A stretch of DNA of 64,000 nucleotides from Burkholderiaceae bacterium (GCA_030695205.1 JAUYTN010000025.1:186001-250000); one strand, 5' to 3'. Shown: positions 27,678-40,942, counted from the stretch's first letter. Program-made: numbers and translations. Notes: generated from the letters alone by a model not told the origin.

Positions 27678-28565
27678 ATGTACCGCCCCAGCCCCCTTGC
27701 TGTTGTTGATTCTGTTGCTGCACCCCCTGCCTGGCCCCACCCCCTGGTGTGGCGGGCAGACACCCTGCCTGCGGCCCACCACCCCGTCTGGCCCACCGGC
27801 TTTGCCGCGCTCGATGCCTGCCTGCCCGGGTCTGGCTGGCCCTGTGGCGCACTGACCGAGGTGCTGCAACCGGCGGGTCAACACCTGGAGTGGCAGCTGG
27901 TGTTGCCTGCCCTGGCCCACGGTTTGGCGCAGGCGCTCAGCCCTGGTGAGCAGGCGCGCCAGGGCTGGGTGCTGGTAGGAGCGCCCCATGTGCCCCATCT
28001 GCAGGGCCTGCGGGCACGGGGTCTGTCGGCCGCCCACTTGGCCTCGCTGGTCAGTGTGGAAGCCCACGAGCCCGTCCAGCGGCTGTGGGCCTGCGAGCAG
28101 GCGTTGCTCAGCCCGTCGGTGGCAGCGGTTCTGGCCTGGCTGCCCCATGCCCCCACGCAGGCCCTGCGCCGCCTGCAACAGGCGGCCCAGCGCCACGGCT
28201 GCGTGCTGTGGGTGTTTCGCCCGCTGAGCGCCCAGGCACACGCCACGCCAGCGGTGCTTCGCTTGCACGCCAGCGCGCACACCTGCCCCGGCTGGCTGGA
28301 GGTCGGGGTGCTCAAGCGCCGTGGCCCTCCGCTGGCCCAGCCCCTGCAACTGCCCTCCCCCGACCTGGGGCTGCAGGCCACCCTGGCCGGTGCACGCTGG
28401 CTGAGGGCACAGCACCGCCAGCCCAGTGTGGGTACGCAGCCCACCGGCCATTCCCTTGGCCACCCCCCTACTCACCCCACCCCTGCGCTGGCCCGCCCCT
28501 CTACCCTTCCCTCGTCCCTTTTCCCATCACACCATGCTCTGGCTGGCACTGAAAGTTTTGCCTGA
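27678..28565 (+). CDS. imuA: Translesion synthesis accessory protein ImuA
   Basis: ImuA is a RecA-like/SulA-like partner of the ImuB-DnaE2 mutasome, which copies damaged DNA with errors. This 295-residue protein shows the family pattern: VWPTGFAALDACLPGSGWPCGALTEVL near residues 40-65, followed by a RecA-fold core without a strict Walker A lysine, and a proline-rich, low-complexity C-terminus. It is the first gene after the SOS box and overlaps imuB by 32 bp. Assignment rests on sequence pattern plus the diagnostic gene order. Confidence 0.88.
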   Translation: MYRPSPLAVVDSVAAPPAWPHPLVWRADTLPAAHHPVWPTGFAALDACLPGSGWPCGALTEVLQPAGQHLEWQLVLPALAHGLAQALSPGEQARQGWVLVGAPHVPHLQGLRARGLSAAHLASLVSVEAHEPVQRLWACEQALLSPSVAAVLAWLPHAPTQALRRLQQAAQRHGCVLWVFRPLSAQAHATPAVLRLHASAHTCPGWLEVGVLKRRGPPLAQPLQLPSPDLGLQATLAGARWLRAQHRQPSVGTQPTGHSLGHPPTHPTPALARPSTLPSSLFPSHHALAGTESFA

Positions 28566-30206
28566 CCCGGGCACTGGCCAAGGGGTGGGCACAGGTACCG
28601 TGCCACTGGCCAACACGGCCAACACGGCCCACACGCCGAACACTGCCGACATCCCCGACGCCCCCGCAAGCATGGGCAGCGCGGACAGCACCTGGCTCGG
28701 CCTGTGGGCGCTGCAATTCAGTCCACGGGTGGCCTGGGTGGAAGAGGCCTGGCTGCTGGAGGCATCCACCACCCTGCGCCTGTGGGGCGGACTGAGCGGC
28801 CTGCAGCGGCAGCTGCACGCGCGGTTTGCCTCTCTGGACTTGACGTGCCAGCTGCAGTGCTACCCGGCCCCATCGGCACTGGCCGCATTGGCCAGCTGGC
28901 GCACCGGCACCTACCTGAACCCCTGTGCATGGAAGCTCGGCACATTGCCCCTGCATGCCCTCAGCGCCGCCCGAGCACATGTGCATGTCCTCGACCGACT
29001 TGGGCTGCACACCTGGGCGCAACTGGAGCGGTTGCCGCGCCAGGGTGTGGCACGCCGCTGGGGACCTGAGCTGCTGCAGGCACTGGACCAAGGCCTGGGC
29101 AAAGCCCCAGAGCAACACCGCTGGCTGCAACCCCCGCCTGTGTTTGACCACACGCTGGAAAGCCCCTTTGCCCTGGAAACAGTTGCTGCCCTGATGCCTG
29201 CCGTGCGGCAACTGCTGGCCGCTTTGCAAGGCTGGCTGAGCCAGCGGCAGCTGGGTGCTCTGGCGCTGCGCTGGCAGTGGACACACGACAGCCGCCGCGA
29301 CGTTTCCACCCACGGCACACTGGAGCTGCACACCGCCCACCCCACGCAGGCGCTTGCCCACTGGCAACGCCTGACCGAAGAACACCTGGCGCGCCTGCAA
29401 CTGTCGGCCCCCGTGCTGTCCTTGCGTCTGAGCACCCTGGCCCATGCACCCTGCCCAGGCGCGCACACCGACTGGTTGGCGCCCCACCCACCATCCGAAG
29501 GCGGCCCTGACCACGGCTTGGCCGAGTTGCTGGAGCGTCTGACCGCCCGGCTGGGCCCGCACGCCGTGGTGCGCTGGCAGCCACACGCCAGCCAGTGGCC
29601 ACAGGCCCAACAGCACGCATACCCTGCAGCCCCCGACCCCAACACACTCCGCTCGGCCACACTCCGCTCGGCCACACCTCGCCACCACACCGTTGGCCCA
29701 AACCGCGACCACCCCAGCCAACCTGCCAGTGTCAGCACAACTGCCTCCTGGGCACACACACCCGCCCACACCGGCTCGGCTGAACCCACCTGGCTGTTGC
29801 AGCACCCCCTCCCCCTGCCAATAGCTGGCCACCGCCCCCACCACCACGGCCCCCTGGAGCTGCTGGCAGGCCCCCAGCGCCTGGAGTGGATTCACTGGCC
29901 CAACACACCCACCTGCACAGCCACCAGCCCAGCCACCCCCGCCACACCCACCCAGGCTGCCGAAGTCACCCCAGTGGCGGAGTACCGCGATTACTTCGTG
30001 GCCCGCAGCCCCCAGGTTGGCCTGCTGTGGGTCTACCGCTGTGTGCCGACCGCTTCGCCACCGACCAGCACCTCTGGCACCTCCAGCAGCGAACCAGTGC
30101 CTGGGGCGAACGCATCGGTAGGTGCCCAGTGGTCCCAATCGGCCCAATCTCGCCCGTCGCCCCAACCCCTGCAGTCGCCCCAGTGGTTTTTGCATGGGTG
30201 CTTTGC

Positions 30207-30210
<4 letters not shown>
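28534..30210 (+). CDS. imuB: Y-family-like mutasome protein ImuB
   Basis: This 558-residue ImuB is a catalytically inactive Y-family polymerase relative that ties DnaE2 to the sliding clamp. It begins MLWLALKVLPD, and WLGLWALQFSPRVAWVEEAWLLEAS replaces the acidic catalytic residues of active Y-family enzymes. A little-finger-like region follows. The C-terminal third is a low-complexity linker rich in His, Pro and Thr with a 15-bp tandem duplication (29644-29673). It starts inside imuA and shares an ATGA overlap with dnaE2. Confidence 0.88.
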
Positions 30211-33728
<3,518 letters not shown>

Positions 33729-33772
33729 GGCGCACCGCCCCAGCGTGCTGACTTCCCAATACCCGCCGGGGG

Positions 33773-35092
33773 CTACCCGAACGAAAACACAAACAGCACG
33801 ATGCTCGGGAAAAACACAATGGCGATGATGCGCAGCACATCAGAGGCCAGGAAGGGCAGCACGAACTTGAACGTCTCTTTCATGGGTGTGTTTTTTTCCA
33901 TGCTGTTGATGATGAACACATTCATGCCCACCGGCGGGGTGATCAGACCAATCTCCACCACCATCAGCACCAGAATGCCAAACCAGATGGCCTTGGGTTC
34001 CGCCGCCAAACCGTAAATGTCCATGCCCATGATGATGGGAAAGAACATGGGAATGGTCAGCAAAATCATGGATAAGCTGTCCATGATGCAACCAAGCACC
34101 AGGTAAATGAGGATGATGAGAAACAGCACCAGGATGGGCGACAAACCCAGGCCAATCACCCACTTCGCCAACTCGGTGTTGAGCTGAGACAGTGCCAGAA
34201 ACACGTTGAGCACATCGGCACCGAGCAGGATCAGAAAAATCATGCCGGTGGCGGCTGCGGTGCCGTACATGCACTCCAAAAAACCCCGGCCCTTCAACCC
34301 ACCCGAACGCCACGCCACAAACGCGGTGGCCAGCGTGCCAATGGCCGCAGCCTCGGTTGGGGTGAAAAAGCCTCCGTAAATGCCGCCGATGACCACCAGA
34401 AAGATCAGCAGCACCGGCCAGGTCTGCACCAGCGCTTTGAGGCGGTCTGCCCAGCTGGAGCGGTCACCCGCCGGTGCATCCGACGGGCTGACACGCGCCA
34501 CGATGGCAATGACCACCATGTACCCCACCGCCGCCAGAATGCCGGGTACAAAAGCAGCCAGAAACAGCTTGGCAATGTTTTGCTCGGTCAGGATGGCGTA
34601 AATCACCAGCGGCACAGACGGTGGAATCAGGATACCCAGCGTGCCACCAGCGGCAATGGCTGCCGTGGCAAACCGGCCCGAGTAGTTGTGCGCCTTCATT
34701 TCGGGCAAGGCCACCTGCCCCATGGTGGCGGCTGTGGCCAGCGAGGAGCCACAAATGGCACCAAACCCGGCGCAGGCTGTGACGCCGGCCATGGCCATGC
34801 CACCGCGCCAATGGCCAATGAGGGTATTGCCCGCCTGGAACAGGGCCTTGGACAAGCCGCCATGGGTGGCAAACTGCCCCATCAGCAAAAACAACGGCAC
34901 CACCGACAGGTCGTAGACCGAAAACCGCGCGTAGGCCGCCGTTTTGAAGTAGCTCAGCAACGGGTCCACACCCGCCAGCATGACGTAGCCCACCGAGCCG
35001 GTCAGCAACATGGCAATGCCTATGTGGACACGCACCGCCAACAGCAGCAACAGCACCCCGAACATCAGGGCGCCCCATTCGATTCCGCTCAT
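33773..35092 (-). CDS. TRAP transporter large membrane subunit (DctM family)
   Basis: This 439-residue transmembrane protein catalyses sodium-driven uptake of a carboxylate delivered by the periplasmic binding protein. About twelve hydrophobic helices are present, with family motifs GFGAICGSSLATAATMGQVALPEM and GGTLGILIPPSVPLVIYAI. It starts with ATG overlapping the stop of the small subunit gene (ATGA). Its neighbours (fumarylacetoacetase, FAD hydroxylase) suggest an aromatic acid or ring-cleavage product as substrate; this is inference. Confidence 0.93.
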   Translation of the reverse strand: MSGIEWGALMFGVLLLLLAVRVHIGIAMLLTGSVGYVMLAGVDPLLSYFKTAAYARFSVYDLSVVPLFLLMGQFATHGGLSKALFQAGNTLIGHWRGGMAMAGVTACAGFGAICGSSLATAATMGQVALPEMKAHNYSGRFATAAIAAGGTLGILIPPSVPLVIYAILTEQNIAKLFLAAFVPGILAAVGYMVVIAIVARVSPSDAPAGDRSSWADRLKALVQTWPVLLIFLVVIGGIYGGFFTPTEAAAIGTLATAFVAWRSGGLKGRGFLECMYGTAAATGMIFLILLGADVLNVFLALSQLNTELAKWVIGLGLSPILVLFLIILIYLVLGCIMDSLSMILLTIPMFFPIIMGMDIYGLAAEPKAIWFGILVLMVVEIGLITPPVGMNVFIINSMEKNTPMKETFKFVLPFLASDVLRIIAIVFFPSIVLFVFSFG

Positions 35093-35610
35093 GGCAACAA
35101 CTTTCTGAAGTTGCCCACCGCGGCATACAAGGCCGTGGCAGACAGCAGGGCAAACGATGGAACCATGGGCACGTAGCCCCACCAGGTCGGGATGTTAAGC
35201 ATCATGGATGCGTCGAAGTTGGACTTCAGGTCCAGCATGCCCACAGCCAGCCGCCAGCTCAATATGGCCGCAAAAAAGGCCATGAGCAGGTTGGCGATCA
35301 GGTCCATGACCGCATTGGTTTTGACAGGGGACTTGGCCGTGAAAAAGTCCACGATCACATGGCCGCCGATCCAATTGGCGTAAGGCAAGGCCATGGCCAC
35401 CGCCACCGCGCTGAAAATTTGTACCAGCTCATAGTCGCCCAGCAGGGCCGAGTCGAACAACGACCGGCCCACGATGCTGCGCAGCGACAACAGGGCCAGC
35501 ACCAGCAGAGCCAGGCCGGCCAATATGGCCATCAGCTTGCAAGCCCGGTCAAGCCACAGGCCAACGCCCGTGTACTTTCTATGGGTTTCGGAGACCAGAA
35601 TGTCTGCCAC
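35089..35610 (-). CDS. TRAP transporter small membrane subunit (DctQ family)
   Basis: This 173-residue protein has four hydrophobic helices in the DctQ pattern, e.g. MAILAGLALLVLALLSLRSIVGRSLF, ALPYANWIGGHVIVDFF and the C-terminal VPSFALLSATALYAAV. It forms the membrane unit with DctM. The start is GTG at 35610, preceded by GAGG. An intrinsic terminator separates it from the upstream dctP gene, so it is probably expressed at a lower level than the binding protein. Confidence 0.9.
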   Translation of the reverse strand: MADILVSETHRKYTGVGLWLDRACKLMAILAGLALLVLALLSLRSIVGRSLFDSALLGDYELVQIFSAVAVAMALPYANWIGGHVIVDFFTAKSPVKTNAVMDLIANLLMAFFAAILSWRLAVGMLDLKSNFDASMMLNIPTWWGYVPMVPSFALLSATALYAAVGNFRKLLP

Positions 35611-35670
35611 TGTAGGTACCTCAGGTGAAACGGGAAGTGCCTGGGTTCAGCACAGCCCGGGCGGTCGCTC

Positions 35671-35697
35671 AAAAAAATAGCGGAGTCGCACTCCGCT
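35671..35697 (-). terminator. Attenuating terminator between dctP and dctQM
   Basis: A perfect 8-bp stem, AGCGGAGT/ACTCCGCT with a 3-base loop (35679-35697), is followed on the minus strand by seven T (35677-35671). It lies inside the TRAP operon just after the binding-protein gene, so part of the transcripts should stop there. Confidence 0.85.
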
Positions 35698-35747
35698 TTT
35701 GGTGCCGTGGCCGCCCCGCACCGGCGGGTTGGCCACGTCTTGTGCAG

Positions 35748-36782
35748 TTACTTGGTGTACTGCTTCACCAGTGCGTTGGCGTCGTCCAGCATGGCTTTGC
35801 CGTTCAGGCCGCGCTTGTTCATGTCTTCAATCCATGCCTGGTCCAGTGGATCGGTGGCTTTCTTCCAGCGCTCGAGTTCTGTCGGGGCAATCTGGGTGAT
35901 GGTGTAGCCAGCGGTTTCAGCAAAGGTCTTGCGCCCAGGCACATCGTTGCCTTCCTGGGTGGAGCCCAGGAATGCAGAGAACTCGCGGCCCGAGTTTTTG
36001 TCGATGACAGCCTTCAGGTCGGCTGGCAGCGACTCGTACTTGGCCTTGTTCATGGGCACCACGAACACGGTGGTGTACAGCGCGGGGGAATCTTTGGGCG
36101 TTTCGGAGGCGAACTTGGTCAGCTCGTGCACCTTCAGGCCAGGGGCCACTTCATAGGGAATGACGGCACCGTCGATCACGCCTTTGGACAACGCTTCAGG
36201 CACCTGGGGCACGGGCATGCCCACTGGGGTGGCACCCATCATGCCCAGCATTTTGGTGACGGTGGCGGTGGGGCCACGCACCTTCATGCCTTTGAGGTCT
36301 TCCATTTTGGTGACGGCTTTGTTCTTGGTGAAGATCACACCAGGGCCATGCACGTGAACGGCCAGCAACTTGACGTCTTTGTACTCGTCCTGGGCGTGCT
36401 TTTGCACAAAGTCCCAGGCGGCGCGGCTGGTGGCGCCGGCATTGGTCATCATGAAGGGCAACTCAAACACCTGCGAGCGGGCAAAACGACCGGCCGAGTA
36501 GCCGGCCACTGTCCACACCACATCGGCCACGCCGTCTTTGGCCTGATCGAACAGCTGGGGAGGCGAGCCACCGAGTTGCATGGCGGGGTAGATCTGGCAG
36601 GCCAAGCGGTTGTTGGAGTCTTTGGCGATGTTGTCGCACCAGGTTTGCATCATTTTCGTGTGCTGGATGGACTGCGGCCCCAGAAAGTGATGCACCTTCA
36701 GTGTGATGGTTTGGGCCTGTGCGGTCAGCGCAGTGCACAGCAATCCCGCGGCGAAAGCGGTGTGTTTGAGAAGGCTCTTCAT
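35748..36782 (-). CDS. TRAP transporter periplasmic substrate-binding protein (DctP family)
   Basis: This 344-residue protein has a signal peptide (MKSLLKHTAFAAGLLCTALTAQA, cut before QTITLKVHH). The DctP fold is recognisable by YPAMQLGGSPPQLFDQAKDGVADVVW and GMKVRGPTATVTKMLGMMGATPVGMP, the latter carrying the usual carboxylate-binding arginine (VRGP). It captures an organic acid in the periplasm for DctQM. AGGAGACACC sets the start at 36782. It is the first gene of the TRAP operon, after an AT-rich promoter region. Confidence 0.93.
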   Translation of the reverse strand: MKSLLKHTAFAAGLLCTALTAQAQTITLKVHHFLGPQSIQHTKMMQTWCDNIAKDSNNRLACQIYPAMQLGGSPPQLFDQAKDGVADVVWTVAGYSAGRFARSQVFELPFMMTNAGATSRAAWDFVQKHAQDEYKDVKLLAVHVHGPGVIFTKNKAVTKMEDLKGMKVRGPTATVTKMLGMMGATPVGMPVPQVPEALSKGVIDGAVIPYEVAPGLKVHELTKFASETPKDSPALYTTVFVVPMNKAKYESLPADLKAVIDKNSGREFSAFLGSTQEGNDVPGRKTFAETAGYTITQIAPTELERWKKATDPLDQAWIEDMNKRGLNGKAMLDDANALVKQYTK

Positions 36783-36847
36783 GGTGTCTCCTGTTAAAAA
36801 GCTGGCTAACATGAATTATTTTACCTACCGCCCAAGTTCACCCAATG

Positions 36848-36857
36848 GGGTTTACCC
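36848..36857. promoter_or_regulatory. GGGTTTACCC palindrome upstream of the TRAP operon
   Basis: A 10-bp inverted repeat 66 bp upstream of dctP in AT-rich DNA. The same motif, GGGTAAACCC on the other strand, recurs upstream of the oxidoreductase genes (42003-42014), and imperfectly upstream of the hydratase gene (48447-48457). It may be the site of a shared regulator. Confidence 0.4.
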
Positions 36858-37001
36858 TAAAAGGCAGGAAATTTATTTAAAATGTGAACTATATTGCATT
36901 AAATTGACAAGACACTGGCAACCGAATGGTCAACAGCGGCACTGCACCTTGCCAACGAGAAATACAGTTCATGTATCTGAAAAAAATCTTGTTGATTTGT
37001 A

Positions 37002-38333
37002 TCAAATTGCAGCTGGCTGCACCTGCGCTATGCAGGAACCAAAGCCAATTCGGGCAGTCCCCGGGCGCTCGCACCAGCCGCGCAAGGTGACTTCGTCGCC
37101 GTCCAGCAAAAAGGTGCGCTGCTCGCCGCTGGGCAGGGTCAGTGGCACCTTGCCGCCCTGGGTGAGTTCAATCAGGGCACCTGCCTGGTCCAGGGTGGGA
37201 CCAGACAGGGTGCCTGTGCCCAGCAAATCACCGGGCTGCAGATTGCAGCCGTTGACGGTGTGGTGGGCCACCATTTGTGCCAGCGTCCAGTAGGCGTGGC
37301 GGTAGCTGGTCTGGCAGACGTTGTGCACCGGCAAGTCGGCCGCCCGCATGGCCTCGCTGGTGAGGCCTATGGTCAGCTGTATGTCCAAGGCACCGTGTGC
37401 GGTGTTGTGGTCGCTGCTCAGGTAGGCCAAGTCGTTGGTTTTGCCGTCGGGTCGCTGCAGCGCCTGGCGGTAAGGGGCCAACGCTTCCATACTGACCACC
37501 CAGGGTGACACGGTGGTGGCAAAGTTCTTGGACAGAAACGGACCCAGCGGCTGGTACTCCCAGGCCTGTATGTCGCGGGCCGACCAGTCGTTGAGCAGGC
37601 AGACCCCAAATACATGGTCCTCGGCCTCGTCCAGCGCCACCGGCGAGCCCAAGGCGTTGCCCGTGCCCACGAACACGCCAAGCTCCAACTCCCAGTCCAG
37701 CCGCTTGCACGCAGAAAACACGGGCTCGGTGGCTCCGGGTGGACAGATTTGCCCACTGGGCCGCTTGAAACCGTGGCCAGACACCATCACACTGGACGCC
37801 CGCCCGTGGTAGCCAATGGGCACCCAGGTGTAGTTGGGCAGCAGCGGGTTGTCGGGGCGAAACAGCTTGCCGATGTTGGTGGCGTGGTAAATGGAGGTGT
37901 AGAAATCGGTGTAGTCGCCAATGCGGGCGGGCAAACCCATCTCTGCCTGGCTCTGGGGCACCAGGCTCAGAGAAACCATGGCCCGCGTTTGGGCACTGGC
38001 CCCATCTGAAAGCAAGCCAAACACCGCATGGCGCAGGGCCTGCCACGCCGCTGGCCCCATGGCCATGAAGGTATTGAGGCTGGGCTGGCTGGCCGCCTGA
38101 GCGGCTTGCAGCGCCGCCCCTGTGAACACGCCTGAGATAGCCAGTGCGCGCAGGTCGAGCACCTGGTCGCCAATGGCGACACATCCGCGAAACCCATCGC
38201 CAGCGTCGCGCCGCTGGAACACGCCCCAGGGCAGGTTCTGAATGGGAAAGTCGCACCCCGGCTGCTGTGCGCTGTCTACCCAGCTGATGGCTGCCGGGTC
38301 GTGGGTGTGGTTCAGGCCTGTGGAGCGCTTCAT
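37002..38333 (-). CDS. fahA: Fumarylacetoacetase
   Basis: This 443-residue enzyme hydrolyses fumarylacetoacetate to fumarate and acetoacetate, the last step of homogentisate catabolism. It has the long FahA architecture: an N-terminal SH3-like domain, then the catalytic domain with IGDYTDFYTSIYHATNIGKLFRP (metal and substrate residues), PIGYHGRASSVMVSG, ELELGVFVGTGNALG, LLNDWSARDIQAWEYQPLGPF and the C-terminal GDLLGTGTLSGP. No homogentisate dioxygenase or maleylacetoacetate isomerase gene is in view. The ATG overlaps the DUF2783 gene stop by 4 bp. Confidence 0.94.
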   Translation of the reverse strand: MKRSTGLNHTHDPAAISWVDSAQQPGCDFPIQNLPWGVFQRRDAGDGFRGCVAIGDQVLDLRALAISGVFTGAALQAAQAASQPSLNTFMAMGPAAWQALRHAVFGLLSDGASAQTRAMVSLSLVPQSQAEMGLPARIGDYTDFYTSIYHATNIGKLFRPDNPLLPNYTWVPIGYHGRASSVMVSGHGFKRPSGQICPPGATEPVFSACKRLDWELELGVFVGTGNALGSPVALDEAEDHVFGVCLLNDWSARDIQAWEYQPLGPFLSKNFATTVSPWVVSMEALAPYRQALQRPDGKTNDLAYLSSDHNTAHGALDIQLTIGLTSEAMRAADLPVHNVCQTSYRHAYWTLAQMVAHHTVNGCNLQPGDLLGTGTLSGPTLDQAGALIELTQGGKVPLTLPSGEQRTFLLDGDEVTLRGWCERPGTARIGFGSCIAQVQPAAI

Positions 38334-38581
38334 GGCGTGGCTCCGGCGGCGGCTGAGGCGGCGGCGGCGGCGGCCACAGGGTGCTGGTCCAGCGTGTTGC
38401 GCCGGGCAAGGGCAATCGCTTCGCTGAGCACGGCCCGGTCGCCCACATGGTTGGCCAGAATCAGGGCCAGCTTGGCGACCAGCAGGTCGGCCTGTTCGTC
38501 CGGCAGGTCGTGCTGGGCACGGATCAGCTCTTCATAAAAGCCGTCGGGATCCGCAATGTTGGGGTGGTGTTGCAAGGGCAT
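38330..38581 (-). CDS. DUF2783-family small protein
   Basis: This 83-residue protein has the DUF2783 pattern DPDGFYEELIRAQHDLPDEQADLLVAKLALILANHVGD, a predicted helical domain followed by an alanine-rich tail. The function is unknown. In my recollection, DUF2783 genes accompany FAD-dependent aromatic hydroxylases, as here. It is coupled to fahA by a 4-bp overlap and follows the hydroxylase gene by 90 bp. The start at 38581 (MPLQHHPNIAD) is chosen because upstream in-frame codons look non-coding. Confidence 0.72.
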   Translation of the reverse strand: MPLQHHPNIADPDGFYEELIRAQHDLPDEQADLLVAKLALILANHVGDRAVLSEAIALARRNTLDQHPVAAAAAASAAAGATP

Positions 38582-38671
38582 GTTGACTCGCTTCTGGTGT
38601 GGGCCCACCCACCGGCGCATGCGCCGGGTGTGGGGCCCTGTGGTCAATAAAAAACGTGCGGCCTGGGGCCG

Positions 38672-40288
38672 TCAGTGCGCAGCCAGTGCGCGGCGCAAAG
38701 CAGCGGAGGCAGCAGCGGCATCGAACCCGCGCCAGCGAGCGGCCACGTACTGGTCAGGACGGATCAGGTAGACCGTGCCCGGCTGTCCATCGTAGCGCTC
38801 GGTCAGCACACCGTCGACATCCACCACGTCCCGGCCCACCTCCAGCACCCGGGCCACCACATTGCCCACCCGAACACTGGCATCGGCTGGCACCGGTCCA
38901 AAACTCAGCAGCACAAAGCCTCCGCCCAACTGGTTGAGCAGCCAGGCGGGCTGCCCGTCGCGCAGCACGGGGGCATCGGCACAAAAAGTACCGGGGACCA
39001 TGTGGCCAGCAAAGACATCACCATCGGGCGTGTTCAGGCTGGAGCATGCGTACGGCGTGGGGGTGGACAGGCGACCGCTGTTGACCAAGGGCCGGGCAAA
39101 CGGCTCGGTGCGGGCCAGCTCCAGCACCGCGTTGCGCAGGCGCAGCGAGGTGCGGCTTTTGGGCGTAATGAAATCGGTGGAGCGGGTGGAATTGAGCAGG
39201 TTGTCGTCTGCCGCATAGGCCCGCTCCTCGTGGTAGGTGTCCAGCAGCGCCACCGGGGCATCGCCCGCCAGCACGGCCCGCAGCTTCCAGGCCAGGTTGT
39301 CGCAGTCTTGCACCCCAGTGTTGGCGCCTCGGGCACCAAAGGGCGACACCTGGTGGGCCGCATCGCCCGCGAACAGCACCCGTCCGTGGCGAAACTGGTC
39401 CACCCGGCGGCAGGCGAACTGGTACACCGACACCCACTCCAGCTCAAACTCCACATCCGGCCCCAGCATGGCCTGGATACGGGGAATGACGTTCTCAGGC
39501 TTTTTCTCTTCCACCGGGTCGGCATCCCAACCGAGCTGGAAGTCAATGCGCCAGACGTCATCGCACTGCTTGTGCAGCAGCACGCTTTGGCCCCGGTGAA
39601 ACGGTGGGTCGAACCAGAACCAGCGCTCCGTGGGGAAGTCGGCTTTCTTCATCACCACATCGGCAATCAGGAAGCGGTCCTGGAAGAAGTGCCCGGTGAA
39701 GTCGGCTCCGGCCATGCGGCGGGTGTCGCTGTTGGCGCCATCGGCGGCCACCACCCAGTCGGCCTGCAGGGTGAAAACGCCGTCGGGAGTCTCCACGGTC
39801 AGGGTGGCCACCTCCTCGCCTTGCTCCAGGCTCAGCAGCTTGTGTTTCCAGCGCAGGTCCACCAGGGGCGAGGCGTCACAACGCTCCACCAGCTTTTCTT
39901 CCAGGTAGTACTGCTGGAGGTTGATCATGGCGGGCATTTTGTGGTGCGCCTCGGGCAGCAGGTCGAATTGGTAGGCCAGTTCGTCCTGAAAGAACACCTT
40001 GCCCACTTTCCACTGGATGCCGCGCTGTGCAAAACCCTCACCCACCCCCAGGCGGTCCCACACCTCCAGGGTGCGCTTGGCGTAACACACCGCCCTTGAG
40101 CCGATGCTGACGGTGTTGTTGTCGTCCAGCACGACGACTGGCTGGCCGCGCTGGGCGCAGTCCAGCGCCAAGGTCAGGCCCACCGGGCCCGCACCGATGA
40201 TGACCACCGGGTGGCGCCTGGTCTCGCCCGCCGCCTGCTCGGGACTCTGTACGTAGGCAAATTCAGGGTAGCTGTAGGTATTGAACAT
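38672..40288 (-). CDS. FAD-dependent aromatic ring hydroxylase (MhpA/PheA-like group A monooxygenase)
   Basis: This 538-residue flavoprotein monooxygenase uses NAD(P)H and O2 to hydroxylate an aromatic acid. The Rossmann motif VVIIGAGPVGLTLAL is at about residues 28-42, the WVVAADGANSDTRR (DG) motif near residue 175, and VLFAGDAAHQVSPFGARGANTGVQD (GD motif, FAD ribityl binding) near residue 310. A thioredoxin-like C-terminal domain follows. Neighbours suggest that it produces a dihydroxy ring for cleavage toward a fumarylacetoacetate-type product. The exact substrate is unknown. Confidence 0.88.
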   Translation of the reverse strand: MFNTYSYPEFAYVQSPEQAAGETRRHPVVIIGAGPVGLTLALDCAQRGQPVVVLDDNNTVSIGSRAVCYAKRTLEVWDRLGVGEGFAQRGIQWKVGKVFFQDELAYQFDLLPEAHHKMPAMINLQQYYLEEKLVERCDASPLVDLRWKHKLLSLEQGEEVATLTVETPDGVFTLQADWVVAADGANSDTRRMAGADFTGHFFQDRFLIADVVMKKADFPTERWFWFDPPFHRGQSVLLHKQCDDVWRIDFQLGWDADPVEEKKPENVIPRIQAMLGPDVEFELEWVSVYQFACRRVDQFRHGRVLFAGDAAHQVSPFGARGANTGVQDCDNLAWKLRAVLAGDAPVALLDTYHEERAYAADDNLLNSTRSTDFITPKSRTSLRLRNAVLELARTEPFARPLVNSGRLSTPTPYACSSLNTPDGDVFAGHMVPGTFCADAPVLRDGQPAWLLNQLGGGFVLLSFGPVPADASVRVGNVVARVLEVGRDVVDVDGVLTERYDGQPGTVYLIRPDQYVAARWRGFDAAAASAALRRALAAH

Positions 40289-40301
40289 GGTCGGGGTCGC
40301 C

Positions 40302-40844
40302 TCAGTCCAGGGCTTTGAATTCTTGGTCGTGCATCCAGGCAGCGTGGGTGGGTGCGCGCTTGGTCTGGGCCCATTCGTTGAGCATGTCCCACTTCACGTC
40401 GTCGAGCTTTTGGTACATCTCGGGCGTGCCCACATCGGCACACAGCTCCAAGCGGTGGCCGTTGGGGTCGAAGAAGTAAATGCTCTTGAAGATGGTGTGG
40501 TCGGTGGGGCCAATCACCTCAATGCCGCTGGCCTGCAGGTTGGCCTTGGTGGCGTTGAGCGTGTCCAGGCTGTCCACCTTGAAGGCGATGTGCTGCACCC
40601 ACTCTGGTGTGTTGGTATCTCGGCCCATGGGCGCACTGCCCGGCAGCTCGAAAAATGCCAGCACATTGCCTTGCCCAGCGTCCAGAAACACGTGCATGTA
40701 GGGGTCGGGCGCTTTGGTAGAGGGCACCTGGTTTTCGGCAATGGCCAGCACAAAGTCCATGTTCAGGTGTTTGACATACCACTCCACGGTTTCTTTGGCG
40801 TCTTTGCAGCGGTAAGCCACATGGTGAATGCGGTCGATTTTCAT
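40302..40844 (-). CDS. VOC-superfamily protein (possible ring-cleavage dioxygenase or glyoxalase-like enzyme)
   Basis: This 180-residue protein is a single vicinal-oxygen-chelate module. HHVAYRCKDAKETVEWY is at the N-terminus, WVQHIAFKVDSLD lies at the midpoint, and FKSIYFFDPNGHRLELC near residue 140 supplies a conserved Glu. The His-His-Glu set could bind Fe(II) or another divalent metal. Position next to the hydroxylase and fahA makes an extradiol-type dioxygenase tempting, but a glyoxalase-like isomerase or lyase fits as well. GGAG ahead of 40844 sets the start. Confidence 0.78.
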   Translation of the reverse strand: MKIDRIHHVAYRCKDAKETVEWYVKHLNMDFVLAIAENQVPSTKAPDPYMHVFLDAGQGNVLAFFELPGSAPMGRDTNTPEWVQHIAFKVDSLDTLNATKANLQASGIEVIGPTDHTIFKSIYFFDPNGHRLELCADVGTPEMYQKLDDVKWDMLNEWAQTKRAPTHAAWMHDQEFKALD

Positions 40845-40942
40845 GATTTGTCTCCAATATTCAGTAGCAACGAATGCCATCAGTCAAGCGGTGAGGCGTT
40901 GTTTGATTGATGACTTTGGTTGAAATTTCCATAGCAGCCTGA

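Noticed and set aside
38675..40099. Long plus-strand open frame opposite the FAD hydroxylase
   Set aside because: The hydroxylase on the minus strand is unmistakable; this frame is a GC-rich shadow.
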